Below, piece by piece: positions 32,298-41,932 of a stretch of DNA of 46,601 nucleotides. The notes under the pieces are model-generated. The model worked only from the letters and a program-made list of their open reading frames with translations, did no database searches and was not told the DNA's origin. The DNA lies in NCBI GenBank assembly GCA_050290245.1, contig JBNKHH010000029.1:1-46601 (forward strand). Reading direction: 5' to 3'. Source of the DNA: JBNKHH01 sp050290245. GTDB taxonomy: Bacteria > Pseudomonadota > Alphaproteobacteria > Rhodobacterales > Rhodobacteraceae. Numbering within the stretch: position 1 is the first letter of the stretch; each line of letters opens with the position of its first letter. The translations under genes were made by a program, and so were the position numbers.

Positions 32298-32383
32298 CTG
32301 TCTGGATCCTCTGGATTTCCACGTCTGGGCGGCTTACCCACAGGGGCGAGGCCCGTCAAGAAAGCCGGCCCAGAAAGGCAGCG

Positions 32384-33073
32384 ATGCAAGACGAAGACTA
32401 TTCCCAGCCGCTTATGAATGCCCTTCCGCCCGCCGTTGCGGCGCTGGCCTTGGCCATCTTTTCCGTCGAGATGGTGTTCATGCTCGGTGCCCGCGGCATC
32501 ATTGGCGGTCCCGAGGCCATCGGCTGGCGTGGCCAAGCGATCCAGGATTTCTCGTTCTTCCCGCCGCTGATCGGCTGGCTTTTCGAGACCGGGAATTGGG
32601 CCTCGCCCGAGATGCTGCGTTTCGTGACCTATCCCTTCGTGCATTTCAGTTTCACCCAGGCGATATTTGTAGTCGTTTTCCTTTTGGCCCTGGGCAAGCT
32701 GGTCGGTGAGGCCTTTGGCAACCTCGCGGTGCTGATCTTGTTCTTTGTCTGCGGTGCATTCGGCGCGCTGGTCTTTGCCGGGTTGGTGGGAAGCGACTAT
32801 CCTCTGGCCGGCGGCTTTCCATCGGTCTACGGGCTGATCGGAGCCTACACGTTCTTGCTGTGGGTCGGGCTTGGCGCGCAGGGGCAGAACCAGGCGGGGG
32901 CGTTTTCGCTGATTGCGATGCTGATGGCGATCCAACTGGTGTTCGGGCTGATCTTCGGCTCGAACCACGATTGGGTGGCCGAAGTTGCGGGTTTTGCCAT
33001 GGGCTTTGTCCTGACCCCTGCGCTGGCGCCCGGCGCTTTTCGAAGGTTCGTCAGCCGGGTTCGTCAGCGCTGA
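32384..33073 (+). CDS. Rhomboid-fold membrane protein without catalytic dyad
   Basis: A 229-aa six-helix rhomboid-family protein. The family helices are clear (VTYPFVHFSFTQAIFVVVFL, then VYGLIGAYTFLLW, and a last helix WVAEVAGFAMGF). At the place of the GxSG serine the sequence is GGFPSVYG, where the catalytic position is F145, and the catalytic His position in the last helix is E200. Both active residues are therefore missing, so it is a pseudo-protease (iRhom/derlin-like in principle) that may bind membrane proteins. The nearby S147 is two residues out of register. AAAGG precedes the ATG. Confidence 0.85.
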   Translation: MQDEDYSQPLMNALPPAVAALALAIFSVEMVFMLGARGIIGGPEAIGWRGQAIQDFSFFPPLIGWLFETGNWASPEMLRFVTYPFVHFSFTQAIFVVVFLLALGKLVGEAFGNLAVLILFFVCGAFGALVFAGLVGSDYPLAGGFPSVYGLIGAYTFLLWVGLGAQGQNQAGAFSLIAMLMAIQLVFGLIFGSNHDWVAEVAGFAMGFVLTPALAPGAFRRFVSRVRQR

Positions 33074-34641
33074 CGGCGGAAAGCTGATTTCACGTCCGCG
33101 ACCGTGAAGGCCCCGAGGGCGGTTCCGGCCGCTCCGTAGACGAACGCGCCAAAGACGCACAACAGGGCGAGGCCGACGACCCGGGTCAGGCCAGCTCCGC
33201 CAATCAGCCCGGCCAGCATCTGATCCGCGACCAGCAGGCCCGCCCCCATGATGGCCGCGGCGATCGCGATACGTCCGCAGCGTGTCTTGGAGCGATCGTC
33301 GAACCGGGCGGCCTGTCCCATGTCGCGGGCGCCACGCCACAAAAGCCATAGCATCGCCCAACCTGCCAACGTTGTGCCTATGGCAGCGGCGATGTATCCG
33401 ACCAACGGAGCCAAACCGATGGCAAGGCTTGCGTTTATTAGCATCGCAACAAGGGCGAACTTGAAGGGTCGCCTGGTGTCTTCGCGGGCGAAATAGAGCG
33501 GTTGCAACACCTTTTGCAGGACAAAAGCGGGCAGCCCCAGGCCGTAGATCGCGCAGGCGAGCGCGGTGGCTTGCGTGTCGTTTGCGTCGAACGCGCCGCG
33601 TTCGAACAACACACCGATCAATGACGTCGGGATGGCTAAAAGCGCGACCGCGGCGGGAACGGCAAGGGCGAGAGACATTTCGGCGGCGCGCGACAGAGCG
33701 TGCTGGCCGCCGTCCGTATCGTCGGCCTGGAGGCGGCGCGAGAGGTCGGGCAAAAGGACAATGCCGATAGCAATGCCCACGACCCCAAGCGGCAGTTGGT
33801 ACAGTCGGTCGGCATAAGACAGCCAGGCGATGGCACCGTCGAAAAAGCTGGCCACCTGGCGCCCGATCAGAAGGTTAACCTGCACCACGCCCCCGGCAAG
33901 CGCTGCGGGTCCGGCGATGATGGCGAGGCGTTTCAACTCGGGTGTCCAGCGTGGGCGGGTGGGGCGAAGTCCAAATCCCGCGCGGCGCGCTGCAGCCCAG
34001 ACCAGCGCCAGTTGCGCGATCCCGGCCAGGACTGTGCCAAAGGCCAGAAGCGTGCCGTGGCGGCCGCCCTCGACCGGGCCGATGATCGAGCCGCCGACAC
34101 CGGCCTCGGCCAGAAGAAGGAATGTAATCAGGATGATATTCAGCAGAACCGGCGCAGCGGCGGCAGCACGGAATCGACCGCTCGCGTTCAGGACGCCCGA
34201 CACGAGTGCTGCGAGCGAAATGAACAGGATGTAGACGAAGACGACCCTGCCAAGCGTGACGGTCATCTCAAAACGCGCATCACCTTGGAAACCGGAGGCC
34301 ATGGCCAGAACCAGCCAGGGCATGAAGACGGTGGCGATGGCGGTGAAGACGACAAGGACCACTGCCAGCATCGCGAGCGCATCACGGGCAAAGCTCTCCG
34401 CGCCGTCGCCGGCTTCCAGTTTCTTCGAGAACATCGGCACGAAGGCCATGTTGAATGCGCCCTCGGCAAAAAAGCGGCGGAACATGTTGGGTAGCGCGAA
34501 GGCGATCAGGAAGGCTTCGGCGACGGGACCAGTGCCGAGCCAGGCCGCAATCAGTATATCGCGGACAAAGCCCAGAATGCGTGACAGCAGCGTCCATGCA
34601 CCGACGGTTAGAACACCCGATGCCAGGCGGATCGCGCTCAT
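33064..34641 (-). CDS. murJ: Lipid II flippase MurJ
   Basis: A 525-aa, roughly 14-helix protein of the MOP superfamily that exports lipid II for peptidoglycan synthesis. The start LLSRILGFVRDILIAAWLG and the hallmark FRRFFAEGAFNMAFVPMFSK are typical. It follows glnD by 67 bases and is probably in its operon. Its last ten bases overlap the end of the convergent pseudo-rhomboid gene. Confidence 0.96.
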   Translation of the reverse strand: MSAIRLASGVLTVGAWTLLSRILGFVRDILIAAWLGTGPVAEAFLIAFALPNMFRRFFAEGAFNMAFVPMFSKKLEAGDGAESFARDALAMLAVVLVVFTAIATVFMPWLVLAMASGFQGDARFEMTVTLGRVVFVYILFISLAALVSGVLNASGRFRAAAAAPVLLNIILITFLLLAEAGVGGSIIGPVEGGRHGTLLAFGTVLAGIAQLALVWAAARRAGFGLRPTRPRWTPELKRLAIIAGPAALAGGVVQVNLLIGRQVASFFDGAIAWLSYADRLYQLPLGVVGIAIGIVLLPDLSRRLQADDTDGGQHALSRAAEMSLALAVPAAVALLAIPTSLIGVLFERGAFDANDTQATALACAIYGLGLPAFVLQKVLQPLYFAREDTRRPFKFALVAMLINASLAIGLAPLVGYIAAAIGTTLAGWAMLWLLWRGARDMGQAARFDDRSKTRCGRIAIAAAIMGAGLLVADQMLAGLIGGAGLTRVVGLALLCVFGAFVYGAAGTALGAFTVADVKSAFRRQR

Positions 34642-34708
34642 ACTGCCACCGGGCGCGAATTTCCGAGGCCGAGATCATTAACATTTTCCCGTGAAAAATC
34701 GCTGCAAG

Positions 34709-37522
34709 TCATTCGGATTTCGCCCGTTCCGTCCCGGCAATGATCGCGGCACGCAGCCGGTTTTCCAAAAACTTTTGCTTGGATTGGGAATGGTATTTCA
34801 GCCCGAACATATCCTTGACGTAGAAGGTGTCGACGACCTGTTCGCCATAGGTCGCAATAACAGCGGAGGCGATATAGACGTTCGCCTCTGCCAGAGTGCG
34901 GGCAAGGTCGTACAAGAGCCCGGCGCGATCACGGGTGTCGACTTCGATGATGGTGTAGATTTCCGAACCTTCGTTGTCGAAGGAGATCGACGTCGGTACC
35001 TTGAACGCGCGTTCGCGCTTTTTCAGGCGGTCGCGGTCGACCAGGGATTTGCGCGGCAGGACTTCGCCCAGGAATGTGCGCTCGATCGTCTGTTGCAGCC
35101 GCGGCAGGCGACTGGCTTCATACGGGTGACCGTCTCTGTCCTGAACCCAGAAGACGGCCGTGGCATAGCCGTCCTTCGACGTGTAGGTCCGCGCGTCGAC
35201 GACGTTTGCACCGACGAGCGCCAAGGCACCGGCGAGGCGTGCGAAAATGCCGGGGTGGTCGGCAAGCGCAAAACAGATCCGTGTTGCATCGCGGTCAATG
35301 TCCGGCATCAGGTCGAGCCGGATTTCATCGTCCTTGATATCCCTAAGAAGATTGGCAAAGACCACCTGGGCTTCGATTGGCAGGCCTTGCCAATAGGGGT
35401 CATAGTGGCGAGACGTCTCATTTCGCAGAGCCTTGGTATCCCAATCCGAAAGGGCCTTTCGCAGTGCCTTTTTCGCCTCGGCCTGTGCGGCCTCGCGGTT
35501 CACGGCTTCCAGGCCGTGCTCCAGAGCCTGTTCCGTCATGCGGTAAAGGTCACGCAGCAGTTGGGCCTTCCAGTTGTTCCACACGCCCGGCCCAACACCT
35601 CGAATATCGCAGACTGTCAGCACGGTCAGCAGGTCCAGACGTTTTTTCGATTTCACCGCCTTCGCGAAATCGCGCACCGTCCGGGGTTCGGCCAGGTCTC
35701 GTTTTTGCGCCATGTCGGACATCAGCAGGTGATACCGGACCAGCCATTCGGCAGTTTCGGCCTCGGACTTGCTCAACCCTAGCCGGGGCGCAACCTTGCG
35801 CGCGATCTGGGCACCGAGGATGGCGTGGTCCTCGTCGCGGCCCTTGCCGATGTCGTGCAGGAACAGGGCGGCGTACAGCACCTTGCGATTCACGCCCTCC
35901 TTCAGGACGCGGCTGGCGACGGGAAGCTCCTCGACCAGTTCTCCGCGTTCGATCTGGGCGAGGGTAGAGATGCATTGGATCGTATGCTCGTCCACCGTGT
36001 AGTGGTGGTACATGTTGAACTGCATCATCGCCACGACCGGGGCAAATTCGGGGATGAAGGCGGCCAGGACGCCCAATTCGTTCATTCGCCGGAGGGCACG
36101 TTCAGGATTGCCGTGTTTCAGCAGCAGGTCCATGAAAATGCGGTTTGCCTCGGGCGAGTGGCGCATATCGTCGTCGACGATATCCAGATTTGCGCGCACC
36201 AGGCGCATCGCGTCAGGGTGGATCAGGTACCCGGTGCGCAAAGCCTCTTCGAAAATGCGCAAAAGATTCAGCTTGTCTTTCAGGAACTTCGACGGCGCGG
36301 TCACATCGAGGCGGTTCTGGCGAACGACATAGCCGTTTTTCACCTTTTTGCGGCGTCGGAAGAGTGTGGCCAGCGAAGGGGCGCTTTTGACGTGGGTCGC
36401 TTCCAGTGCCGTCAGGAAGATACGCGTCAAGTCGCCCACTTCGGTGGCATGACGGAAATAGTCCTGCATGAAATATTCGACCGCGCGGCGCCCCGCCTTG
36501 TCCTCGTAGCCCATGCGTTCTGCGATCTCGACCTGGAGGTCGAAAGTCAGTTGGTCGGTCGCGCGATTGGCCAAGAGGTGCAGGTGATTGCGCACTGCCA
36601 TGAGAAAGGTCTCGGCAGCGACGAAGCGTTCGTATTCATCTTGTGACAGGAGTTTGGGACGCACTAGTTCTGCCGCGTCATCCACGCCATGCAGGTACTT
36701 GCCGATCCAGAACAGGGTCTGCAGGTCGCGCAGGCCGCCTTTGCCTTCTTTGACGTTGGGCTCGACCATATAACGTTGGCCGCCCTGCTTGCGGTGGCGC
36801 GCGGCGCGCTCTTCCAGCTTCGCTTCGATGAACTCGGACGCCGTGTTGCGAAACAATTCCTGGCGCAGTTTCCGATCAAGCTCGTCCGACAAATCCCGGT
36901 CGCCCACCAGAAAGCGGTGCTCGAGAAGTGCGGTGCGGATGGTGTAATCTTCGCGCCCAAGCCGGACACAGTCCTTTGCCGAACGCGAGGCGTGCCCGAC
37001 CTTAAGATGCAGGTCCCAGAAGATGTAGAGCATGCTTTCGATCAGGCTTTCCGCCCAAGGCGTCACCTTCCAGGGCATCAGCATCAAAAGGTCGACGTCC
37101 GAAAACGGCGCCATCTCGCCACGGCCGTATCCGCCGACGGCCAGGATTGCCAGGCGCTCTCCTTCCGTGGGATTCGGATTTGGATGCAGCCAGGTCGTTG
37201 CGACGCGAAAGACGGTCTCAACCACGCCATCGGTCAGGGCGCAGTAAGCGCGCACCGCCGGACGGGATTCACGCGGGTGCTCTGTTATGGCCTGCGCAAT
37301 TCGGTCGCGCCCGTCTTTTATTGCAGTCTTCAGCACCTCGACCGCAGCCTGTCGGATGCCCCGTGCGTCCGCGTTCTCGGTTTTCGCCGCAATGGCGGCG
37401 AAAACGGTCCCGGCGTCAAAGATGTCGTCCGCGCTGAGACCGATGCGCACGAAAAGACTGTTCTGGAGGGCGTCCGACGGCCTAGAAGCCGGCGCCGCCA
37501 AAGCTTCTTGGGGCGGGGTCAA
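34709..37522 (-). CDS. glnD: [Protein-PII] uridylyltransferase / uridylyl-removing enzyme
   Basis: A 937-aa bifunctional nitrogen sensor that modifies PII proteins according to glutamine level. Domain order: nucleotidyltransferase (GGYGRGEMAPFSDVDLLML, residues 130-148, D142 and D144), PII-UTase linker domain, HD domain (FLHDIGKGRDEDHAILG, about 510-530), and two C-terminal ACT domains that sense glutamine. The only good upstream start is TTG at 37522, which overlaps the LpoA-like gene by 41 bases and follows an in-frame stop; a GTG at 37450 is an alternative. Proteins of this family vary in their N-terminal length. Confidence 0.95.
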   Translation of the reverse strand: MTPPQEALAAPASRPSDALQNSLFVRIGLSADDIFDAGTVFAAIAAKTENADARGIRQAAVEVLKTAIKDGRDRIAQAITEHPRESRPAVRAYCALTDGVVETVFRVATTWLHPNPNPTEGERLAILAVGGYGRGEMAPFSDVDLLMLMPWKVTPWAESLIESMLYIFWDLHLKVGHASRSAKDCVRLGREDYTIRTALLEHRFLVGDRDLSDELDRKLRQELFRNTASEFIEAKLEERAARHRKQGGQRYMVEPNVKEGKGGLRDLQTLFWIGKYLHGVDDAAELVRPKLLSQDEYERFVAAETFLMAVRNHLHLLANRATDQLTFDLQVEIAERMGYEDKAGRRAVEYFMQDYFRHATEVGDLTRIFLTALEATHVKSAPSLATLFRRRKKVKNGYVVRQNRLDVTAPSKFLKDKLNLLRIFEEALRTGYLIHPDAMRLVRANLDIVDDDMRHSPEANRIFMDLLLKHGNPERALRRMNELGVLAAFIPEFAPVVAMMQFNMYHHYTVDEHTIQCISTLAQIERGELVEELPVASRVLKEGVNRKVLYAALFLHDIGKGRDEDHAILGAQIARKVAPRLGLSKSEAETAEWLVRYHLLMSDMAQKRDLAEPRTVRDFAKAVKSKKRLDLLTVLTVCDIRGVGPGVWNNWKAQLLRDLYRMTEQALEHGLEAVNREAAQAEAKKALRKALSDWDTKALRNETSRHYDPYWQGLPIEAQVVFANLLRDIKDDEIRLDLMPDIDRDATRICFALADHPGIFARLAGALALVGANVVDARTYTSKDGYATAVFWVQDRDGHPYEASRLPRLQQTIERTFLGEVLPRKSLVDRDRLKKRERAFKVPTSISFDNEGSEIYTIIEVDTRDRAGLLYDLARTLAEANVYIASAVIATYGEQVVDTFYVKDMFGLKYHSQSKQKFLENRLRAAIIAGTERAKSE

Positions 37523-38651
37523 TCACGATCACCTGGTTGTTCTGGATTTGCGCGACAGCAAGGCCGCGCTCGTTCGTGCCGTTGCGAAGGAAACGGAAGG
37601 GTCCATTAACACCTCTGAAACCCGCGCCCTGAGTCAGAGATTGTGCCGTCAGAGCGTCACTGTCACCTTGGGCAACCAGTGCTCCGATGGCAGCAATGCC
37701 GTCATAGGCCAGTCCGGCCACAGGATTGGGCTGTGCGCCATAGGCCGCGGCGTAGCGATTGTTGAATTGCTGAACAAGACCGGGCGAGGGCGTGGCGAAC
37801 CATGCGCCCTGCAGACCTTTCAGAGACAGGGCAGAAGACGGCACATCCAGCCGCTGAAGCCCGATGACCTGGGCAGTTTCGGCATCGATGCCGTTTTCCG
37901 GTAAAAGCTCCGACACGAAGGGAAGCGCGCCCGAGTTGCCAGAGGTCAGAAACACCGAAGTTGCGCCGGACTCGCGGTAGTTGCGCGCGATGTCGGGGAT
38001 GGCGTCGATAACGCCCTGCTGCGATAGGGGGAAAGACGACACGCCAGCGATGCGACCGCCGTTGGCCAGAACGGCGCGCTGGATCGAATCCGCACCGAGT
38101 TGCTCTGCCGGATCCTGGGCGTGAACGATATAGATGTCGCCTTTGCCCTGCAGTGCCGCATAACGTACCAAACGGTCGGCCGTGTTCTGGAAGGTATTGC
38201 CCAGGATAAAGACATTGCCGCCAGCGATGGTTGGATTGTTCGAGAAGCTGAGCACATTCACGCCGCGGCTGGCCGCCAACTGGCCTGCCACGTTGGCGGA
38301 TTCGGCGAACAACGGGCCGACAAAGATTTTGGCACCATCAGCCAATGCGGCCCGTGCGGCCACCTCGGCGCCCTGGGGAGTGCCGCCGGTATCATAGACC
38401 TTCAGCTCGATATCGACCGTATCGCCCAGATCCTGCACCGCCAACCAGGCAGCATTTTCAAGGGATTGGGCAAGTTCCGCGCCGTTCGGCGAGGATTTCG
38501 GGACCAGAAGGGCGACCGGTACAGCGCGTGTATTGTTCAGGATGGGGCCGCCGCCCGGCAACGACATGTCACAGGCGCTGAGGCCGACAAAAGCCAGGGC
38601 GGCAAAGAGCGAAGTCAGCGCCTTGCGGCGGAGCGATAAAAGGGCGACCAT
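37482..38651 (-). CDS. LpoA-like penicillin-binding protein activator (lipoprotein)
   Basis: A 389-aa lipoprotein with a type I periplasmic-binding fold (LppC/LpoA family). The signal peptide ends in a lipobox, GLSAC, with C27 as the lipidated residue. The rest (VALLVPKSSPNGAELAQSLE through GPLFAESANVAGQLAA) matches the family, which activates bifunctional penicillin-binding proteins from the outer membrane; it is shorter than E. coli LpoA because it lacks the N-terminal TPR domain. The start at 38651 has GGAGAG upstream. It is divergent from rsmI, an arrangement also known in E. coli. Confidence 0.88.
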   Translation of the reverse strand: MVALLSLRRKALTSLFAALAFVGLSACDMSLPGGGPILNNTRAVPVALLVPKSSPNGAELAQSLENAAWLAVQDLGDTVDIELKVYDTGGTPQGAEVAARAALADGAKIFVGPLFAESANVAGQLAASRGVNVLSFSNNPTIAGGNVFILGNTFQNTADRLVRYAALQGKGDIYIVHAQDPAEQLGADSIQRAVLANGGRIAGVSSFPLSQQGVIDAIPDIARNYRESGATSVFLTSGNSGALPFVSELLPENGIDAETAQVIGLQRLDVPSSALSLKGLQGAWFATPSPGLVQQFNNRYAAAYGAQPNPVAGLAYDGIAAIGALVAQGDSDALTAQSLTQGAGFRGVNGPFRFLRNGTNERGLAVAQIQNNQVIVIDPAPRSFGGAGF

Positions 38652-38727
38652 CGGTGTCTCTCCTCGGGCGGACAAGGTGGCGCGACACTATGCAGAAACC
38701 ACAGTCAAGTAAATCGCGGGTCGTGGA

Positions 38728-39585
38728 ATGAGCGGCGGTGCGTTGCAAACGACTCTGGAAGCGGGTTTGTACTTCGTCGCGACCCCGCTCGGCAATGCCC
38801 GGGATATAACATTGAGGGCCCTGGATATCCTCGGCTCGGCCGATGTTCTGGCTGCCGAGGATACCCGCACGCTGAAGCGCCTGATGGAGATCCACGGCGT
38901 GCGGCTCGCCGGGCGGCGAATCATTGCGTACCATGATCACAACGGTGCCGAGGCCCGCCCGCGGCTGATCCGGGCACTGAAAGAGGGAAAGTCGGTCGCC
39001 TATGCCTCGGAAGCCGGATCGCCCCTGGTGGCCGATCCCGGATTTGTTCTGGGCCGGGAGGCGATCGCCGAAGGCCTGGCGGTGTTTTCCGCTCCCGGAC
39101 CCGCCGCCGTGATCGCGGCACTGACCGTCTCGGGTCTGCCATCGGACCGGTTTACCTTTGCGGGCTTCCCACCTTCGGCCGGGGGCGCGCGGAAACGCTT
39201 CCTCGCGGACCTTGCCGACTGTCAGGGGACCCTGATCCTCTACGAAAGCCCGAAACGCATCGCCGCCACGCTTGAAGCGGCCCGCGACGTGTTGGGAGCC
39301 GATCGTCCGGCCGCGTTGTGCCGCGAGTTGACCAAGAAATTCGAAGAGGTGCGCAGGGGTACTTTGTCCGAACTGGCCAAAAGCGTCATCGAAACCCCTC
39401 CACGGGGCGAAATCGTTCTGTGCATTGGCCAAGGCGACACGACACCGGATGCGGAACAGGTCGAAGCCGCGTTGCGCGAGGCGATGAAAACTCAACGGCT
39501 GAAGGACGCGGCCCGCGACGTCGCCGATCGGTTCGATGTGTCCCGTCGCGAGCTGTACCAGCTTGGCCTTACGCTGGAGGATTGA
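38728..39585 (+). CDS. rsmI: 16S rRNA (cytidine-1402-2'-O)-methyltransferase
   Basis: A 285-aa tetrapyrrole-methylase-fold enzyme that 2'-O-methylates C1402 in the decoding centre. YFVATPLGNARDITLRAL, then VLAAEDTRTLKRL, and the SAM site SEAGSPLVADPG are all present. Length is normal. It forms the lpoA | rsmI - yraN cluster typical of proteobacteria. The ATG at 38728 has a weak upstream GGGTCGTGGA. Confidence 0.95.
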   Translation: MSGGALQTTLEAGLYFVATPLGNARDITLRALDILGSADVLAAEDTRTLKRLMEIHGVRLAGRRIIAYHDHNGAEARPRLIRALKEGKSVAYASEAGSPLVADPGFVLGREAIAEGLAVFSAPGPAAVIAALTVSGLPSDRFTFAGFPPSAGGARKRFLADLADCQGTLILYESPKRIAATLEAARDVLGADRPAALCRELTKKFEEVRRGTLSELAKSVIETPPRGEIVLCIGQGDTTPDAEQVEAALREAMKTQRLKDAARDVADRFDVSRRELYQLGLTLED

Positions 39586-39621
39586 GGAAAACTTAGGTTT
39601 TGTCGGGCAACATGCCGAACG

Positions 39622-40008
39622 ATGCCTTTAGATTATGCTCCTGATTCCCGGCAATGTACCGGATTGGCCAACTATCACGACGGTCTCGCCGCCGAAGACG
39701 GCGTCGCGTCACGATACGAACAACGCGGGTGTTCCGTCCTCGCGCGGCGCTGGCGCGGAAAGTCGGGGGAAATTGACCTGGTATTTCGCGAAGGTGCCGC
39801 GTTCGTCTTTGTCGAGGTTAAGAAAAGCCAAACGCATGGCGAGGCAGCCGCGCATCTGTCGCACCGCCAGCTGTTGCGGATCTGCCGCGCGGCGGAAGAG
39901 TATCTTGGTGCAATGGGGCATGGGCTGTCTTGTGATGTGCGGATTGACCTAGCGACGGTCGACAGGTCCGGCGAAATAGACGTTCTGGAAAATATCTCGC
40001 TTTTTTGA
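39622..40008 (+). CDS. yraN: YraN/UPF0102 nuclease-like protein
   Basis: A 128-aa protein with the restriction-endonuclease-like pattern GEIDLVFREG followed by FVFVEVKKSQ, which supplies the D-ExK metal site (residues about 51-70). UPF0102 proteins are predicted Holliday-junction-resolvase-like nucleases with no firm role. It follows rsmI by 36 bases, the standard neighbour, and precedes gshB. Confidence 0.92.
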   Translation: MPLDYAPDSRQCTGLANYHDGLAAEDGVASRYEQRGCSVLARRWRGKSGEIDLVFREGAAFVFVEVKKSQTHGEAAAHLSHRQLLRICRAAEEYLGAMGHGLSCDVRIDLATVDRSGEIDVLENISLF

Positions 40009-40088
40009 GAGGGCGCACCCTCGTAATCACACATTGCAGTAGCAGCCGCCATGGGTCAGAACCTGTAGCGTGTGCCAGGGAGACGCCC

Positions 40089-41027
40089 ATGAAAATTGCC
40101 ATCCAGATGGACCCCATTGTTTCGATCGATATCAACGCGGATTCGACATTTCGTATTGCCGAAGAGGCGCAAGCGCGGGGAAATGACCTGTTTTACTATC
40201 ACCCCGATGGCTTGGCCTGGGATGAAGGCAGGGTGACGGCACGCGGCTGGCCATTGAAAGTGCGGCGCCAAGTGGGCAACCATTTCACGCTCGGAGAAGA
40301 GCAGGTGGTCGACCTGGCCGGGTTCGATGTGGTCTGGCTGCGCCAGGATCCACCCTTCGACATGGGCTATATCACCACGACTCATCTTTTGGAGCAGATC
40401 GGCGGCAAGACCCTGGTCGTGAACGATCCGTTCTGGGTGCGGAACTATCCCGAAAAGCTCTTGGTTCTGGAGTTCCCTGAGCTGACGCCCCCGACCATGA
40501 TTGCGCGCAACCTGAATGCCATTCGTGATTTTCGCGCGCGCCACGGCGACATTATCCTCAAGCCGCTTTATGGCAATGGCGGCGCGGGCGTGTTTCGCAT
40601 GACGCCAGGCGACCGCAACCTTGTTTCGTTGCATGAGCTTTTCACCGGCATGTCGCCCGAACCCCTGATCGCCCAGAAATTCATTCCCGATGTCTCGAAC
40701 GGCGACAAACGGATTATCCTGGTCGACGGTGAGCCGGTCGGGGCCATAAACCGGGTGCCGCCCGAAGGCGAGACGCGTTCGAACCTGCATATTGGCGGGA
40801 CGGCAGAAAAGATTGGCCTGACTGCCCGCGACCGTGAAATCTGTGACGCAATCGGTCCCTTGTTGCGCGAAAAGGGGCAGGTGTTCGTCGGCATCGACGT
40901 GATCGGAGATTATCTGACCGAGATCAACGTCACGTCACCGACCGGTATCCAGGAACTTGAGCGCTTTGACGGCATCAATGTTGCGGGCGCGATCTGGGAC
41001 GCCATCGACGCGCGGCTGGCGGGGTGA
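40089..41027 (+). CDS. gshB: Glutathione synthetase
   Basis: A 312-aa ATP-grasp enzyme that joins glycine to gamma-glutamylcysteine. The start MKIAIQMDPI is typical; a longer in-frame start at 40005 overlaps yraN and is rejected, since AGGGAG precedes 40089. WLRQDPPFDMGYITTTHLLE, KPLYGNGGAGVFRM and EINVTSPTGIQELERFDG are hallmark motifs. The GTG of the esterase gene overlaps its stop (GTGA). Confidence 0.96.
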   Translation: MKIAIQMDPIVSIDINADSTFRIAEEAQARGNDLFYYHPDGLAWDEGRVTARGWPLKVRRQVGNHFTLGEEQVVDLAGFDVVWLRQDPPFDMGYITTTHLLEQIGGKTLVVNDPFWVRNYPEKLLVLEFPELTPPTMIARNLNAIRDFRARHGDIILKPLYGNGGAGVFRMTPGDRNLVSLHELFTGMSPEPLIAQKFIPDVSNGDKRIILVDGEPVGAINRVPPEGETRSNLHIGGTAEKIGLTARDREICDAIGPLLREKGQVFVGIDVIGDYLTEINVTSPTGIQELERFDGINVAGAIWDAIDARLAG

Positions 41028-41932
41028 GCCTCAGGCTCAAACTATTCAACGGGCTTTGCCGGTCGGTGATGCGGCCAATTCTGCGCCGAACGAAAGAACC
41101 CTCCGCCGCCCGGCGAGACCTGGAAATGTCGTGCCGGTTCTTTCTGCGCAGCGCTCCCCACCAGATGCGCGAAGTTACCTTGGGCGGTGCCCAGGCCTTG
41201 GAGCTGACGCCGCCTGGCCAAACGTCTGAGGGCACGATCTTCTATTTGCACGGCGGCGGTTACGTGGCCGGAAGCATGCGGACACATCGCCCCATGATGG
41301 CGCGTTTCGCGGCGCTTGTGCGGCGCAAGGTCTATCTGCCCGACTATCGGCTTGCCCCGGAATACCCGGCCCCCGCGGCTTTCGACGATGCGCTTGCGGC
41401 CTGGAGGGCCATTCCGGGTGACGGGCCGGTCATTCTTGGTGGAGACAGCGCCGGCGGCGGCCTTGCCCTGGCCGTTCTGGCGCGGCTGTTGGCCGATAAG
41501 GACCCGCGTATCGCTGGTACTTTCGTCTTTTCACCCTGGACAGATCTTGCGCTGACCGGACCGTCGCTGGACCAGAACGCAGGCAGTGATGTCCTCTTGC
41601 CGGTTGAACGTATTCGCGAGCTGGTCGGGATGGTCCTGGGAGAAACCGACCCGCGCGATCCCCGGATATCACCGCTTTACGCCGAGTTCAGCGGCGCCCC
41701 GCCGGTATATATCCAGGCCAGCGAGACCGAGATCCTGCGCGATGACGCGCGCCGGATGGTGCGGCTGTTGCAGGCGCAGGGCGTTGAGAGCCGCATCGAC
41801 ACCTGGCCCGACGCGCCCCACGTCTGGCAAATGCTGGACGGATGGTTGCCCGAGGCGCGCGTTGCCATGGAAAAGGTCGCCGATTTTGTCGAGGACTGTC
41901 TCAGCCGGCCGCGCCCGGAATCCGAAAACTGA
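41024..41932 (+). CDS. HSL-family alpha/beta hydrolase (esterase)
   Basis: A 302-aa esterase of the hormone-sensitive-lipase family (family IV). The oxyanion-hole motif is FYLHGGGYVAGS, the nucleophile is in GGDSAGGGLALA, and the last part (WPDAPHVWQML) supplies the His, with a conserved DARRM helix before it. Substrates are probably short-chain esters. The start is GTG overlapping gshB, so it is translationally coupled to it. Its last 32 bases overlap the 3-prime end of the convergent comM gene. Confidence 0.93.
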   Translation: MSLRLKLFNGLCRSVMRPILRRTKEPSAARRDLEMSCRFFLRSAPHQMREVTLGGAQALELTPPGQTSEGTIFYLHGGGYVAGSMRTHRPMMARFAALVRRKVYLPDYRLAPEYPAPAAFDDALAAWRAIPGDGPVILGGDSAGGGLALAVLARLLADKDPRIAGTFVFSPWTDLALTGPSLDQNAGSDVLLPVERIRELVGMVLGETDPRDPRISPLYAEFSGAPPVYIQASETEILRDDARRMVRLLQAQGVESRIDTWPDAPHVWQMLDGWLPEARVAMEKVADFVEDCLSRPRPESEN

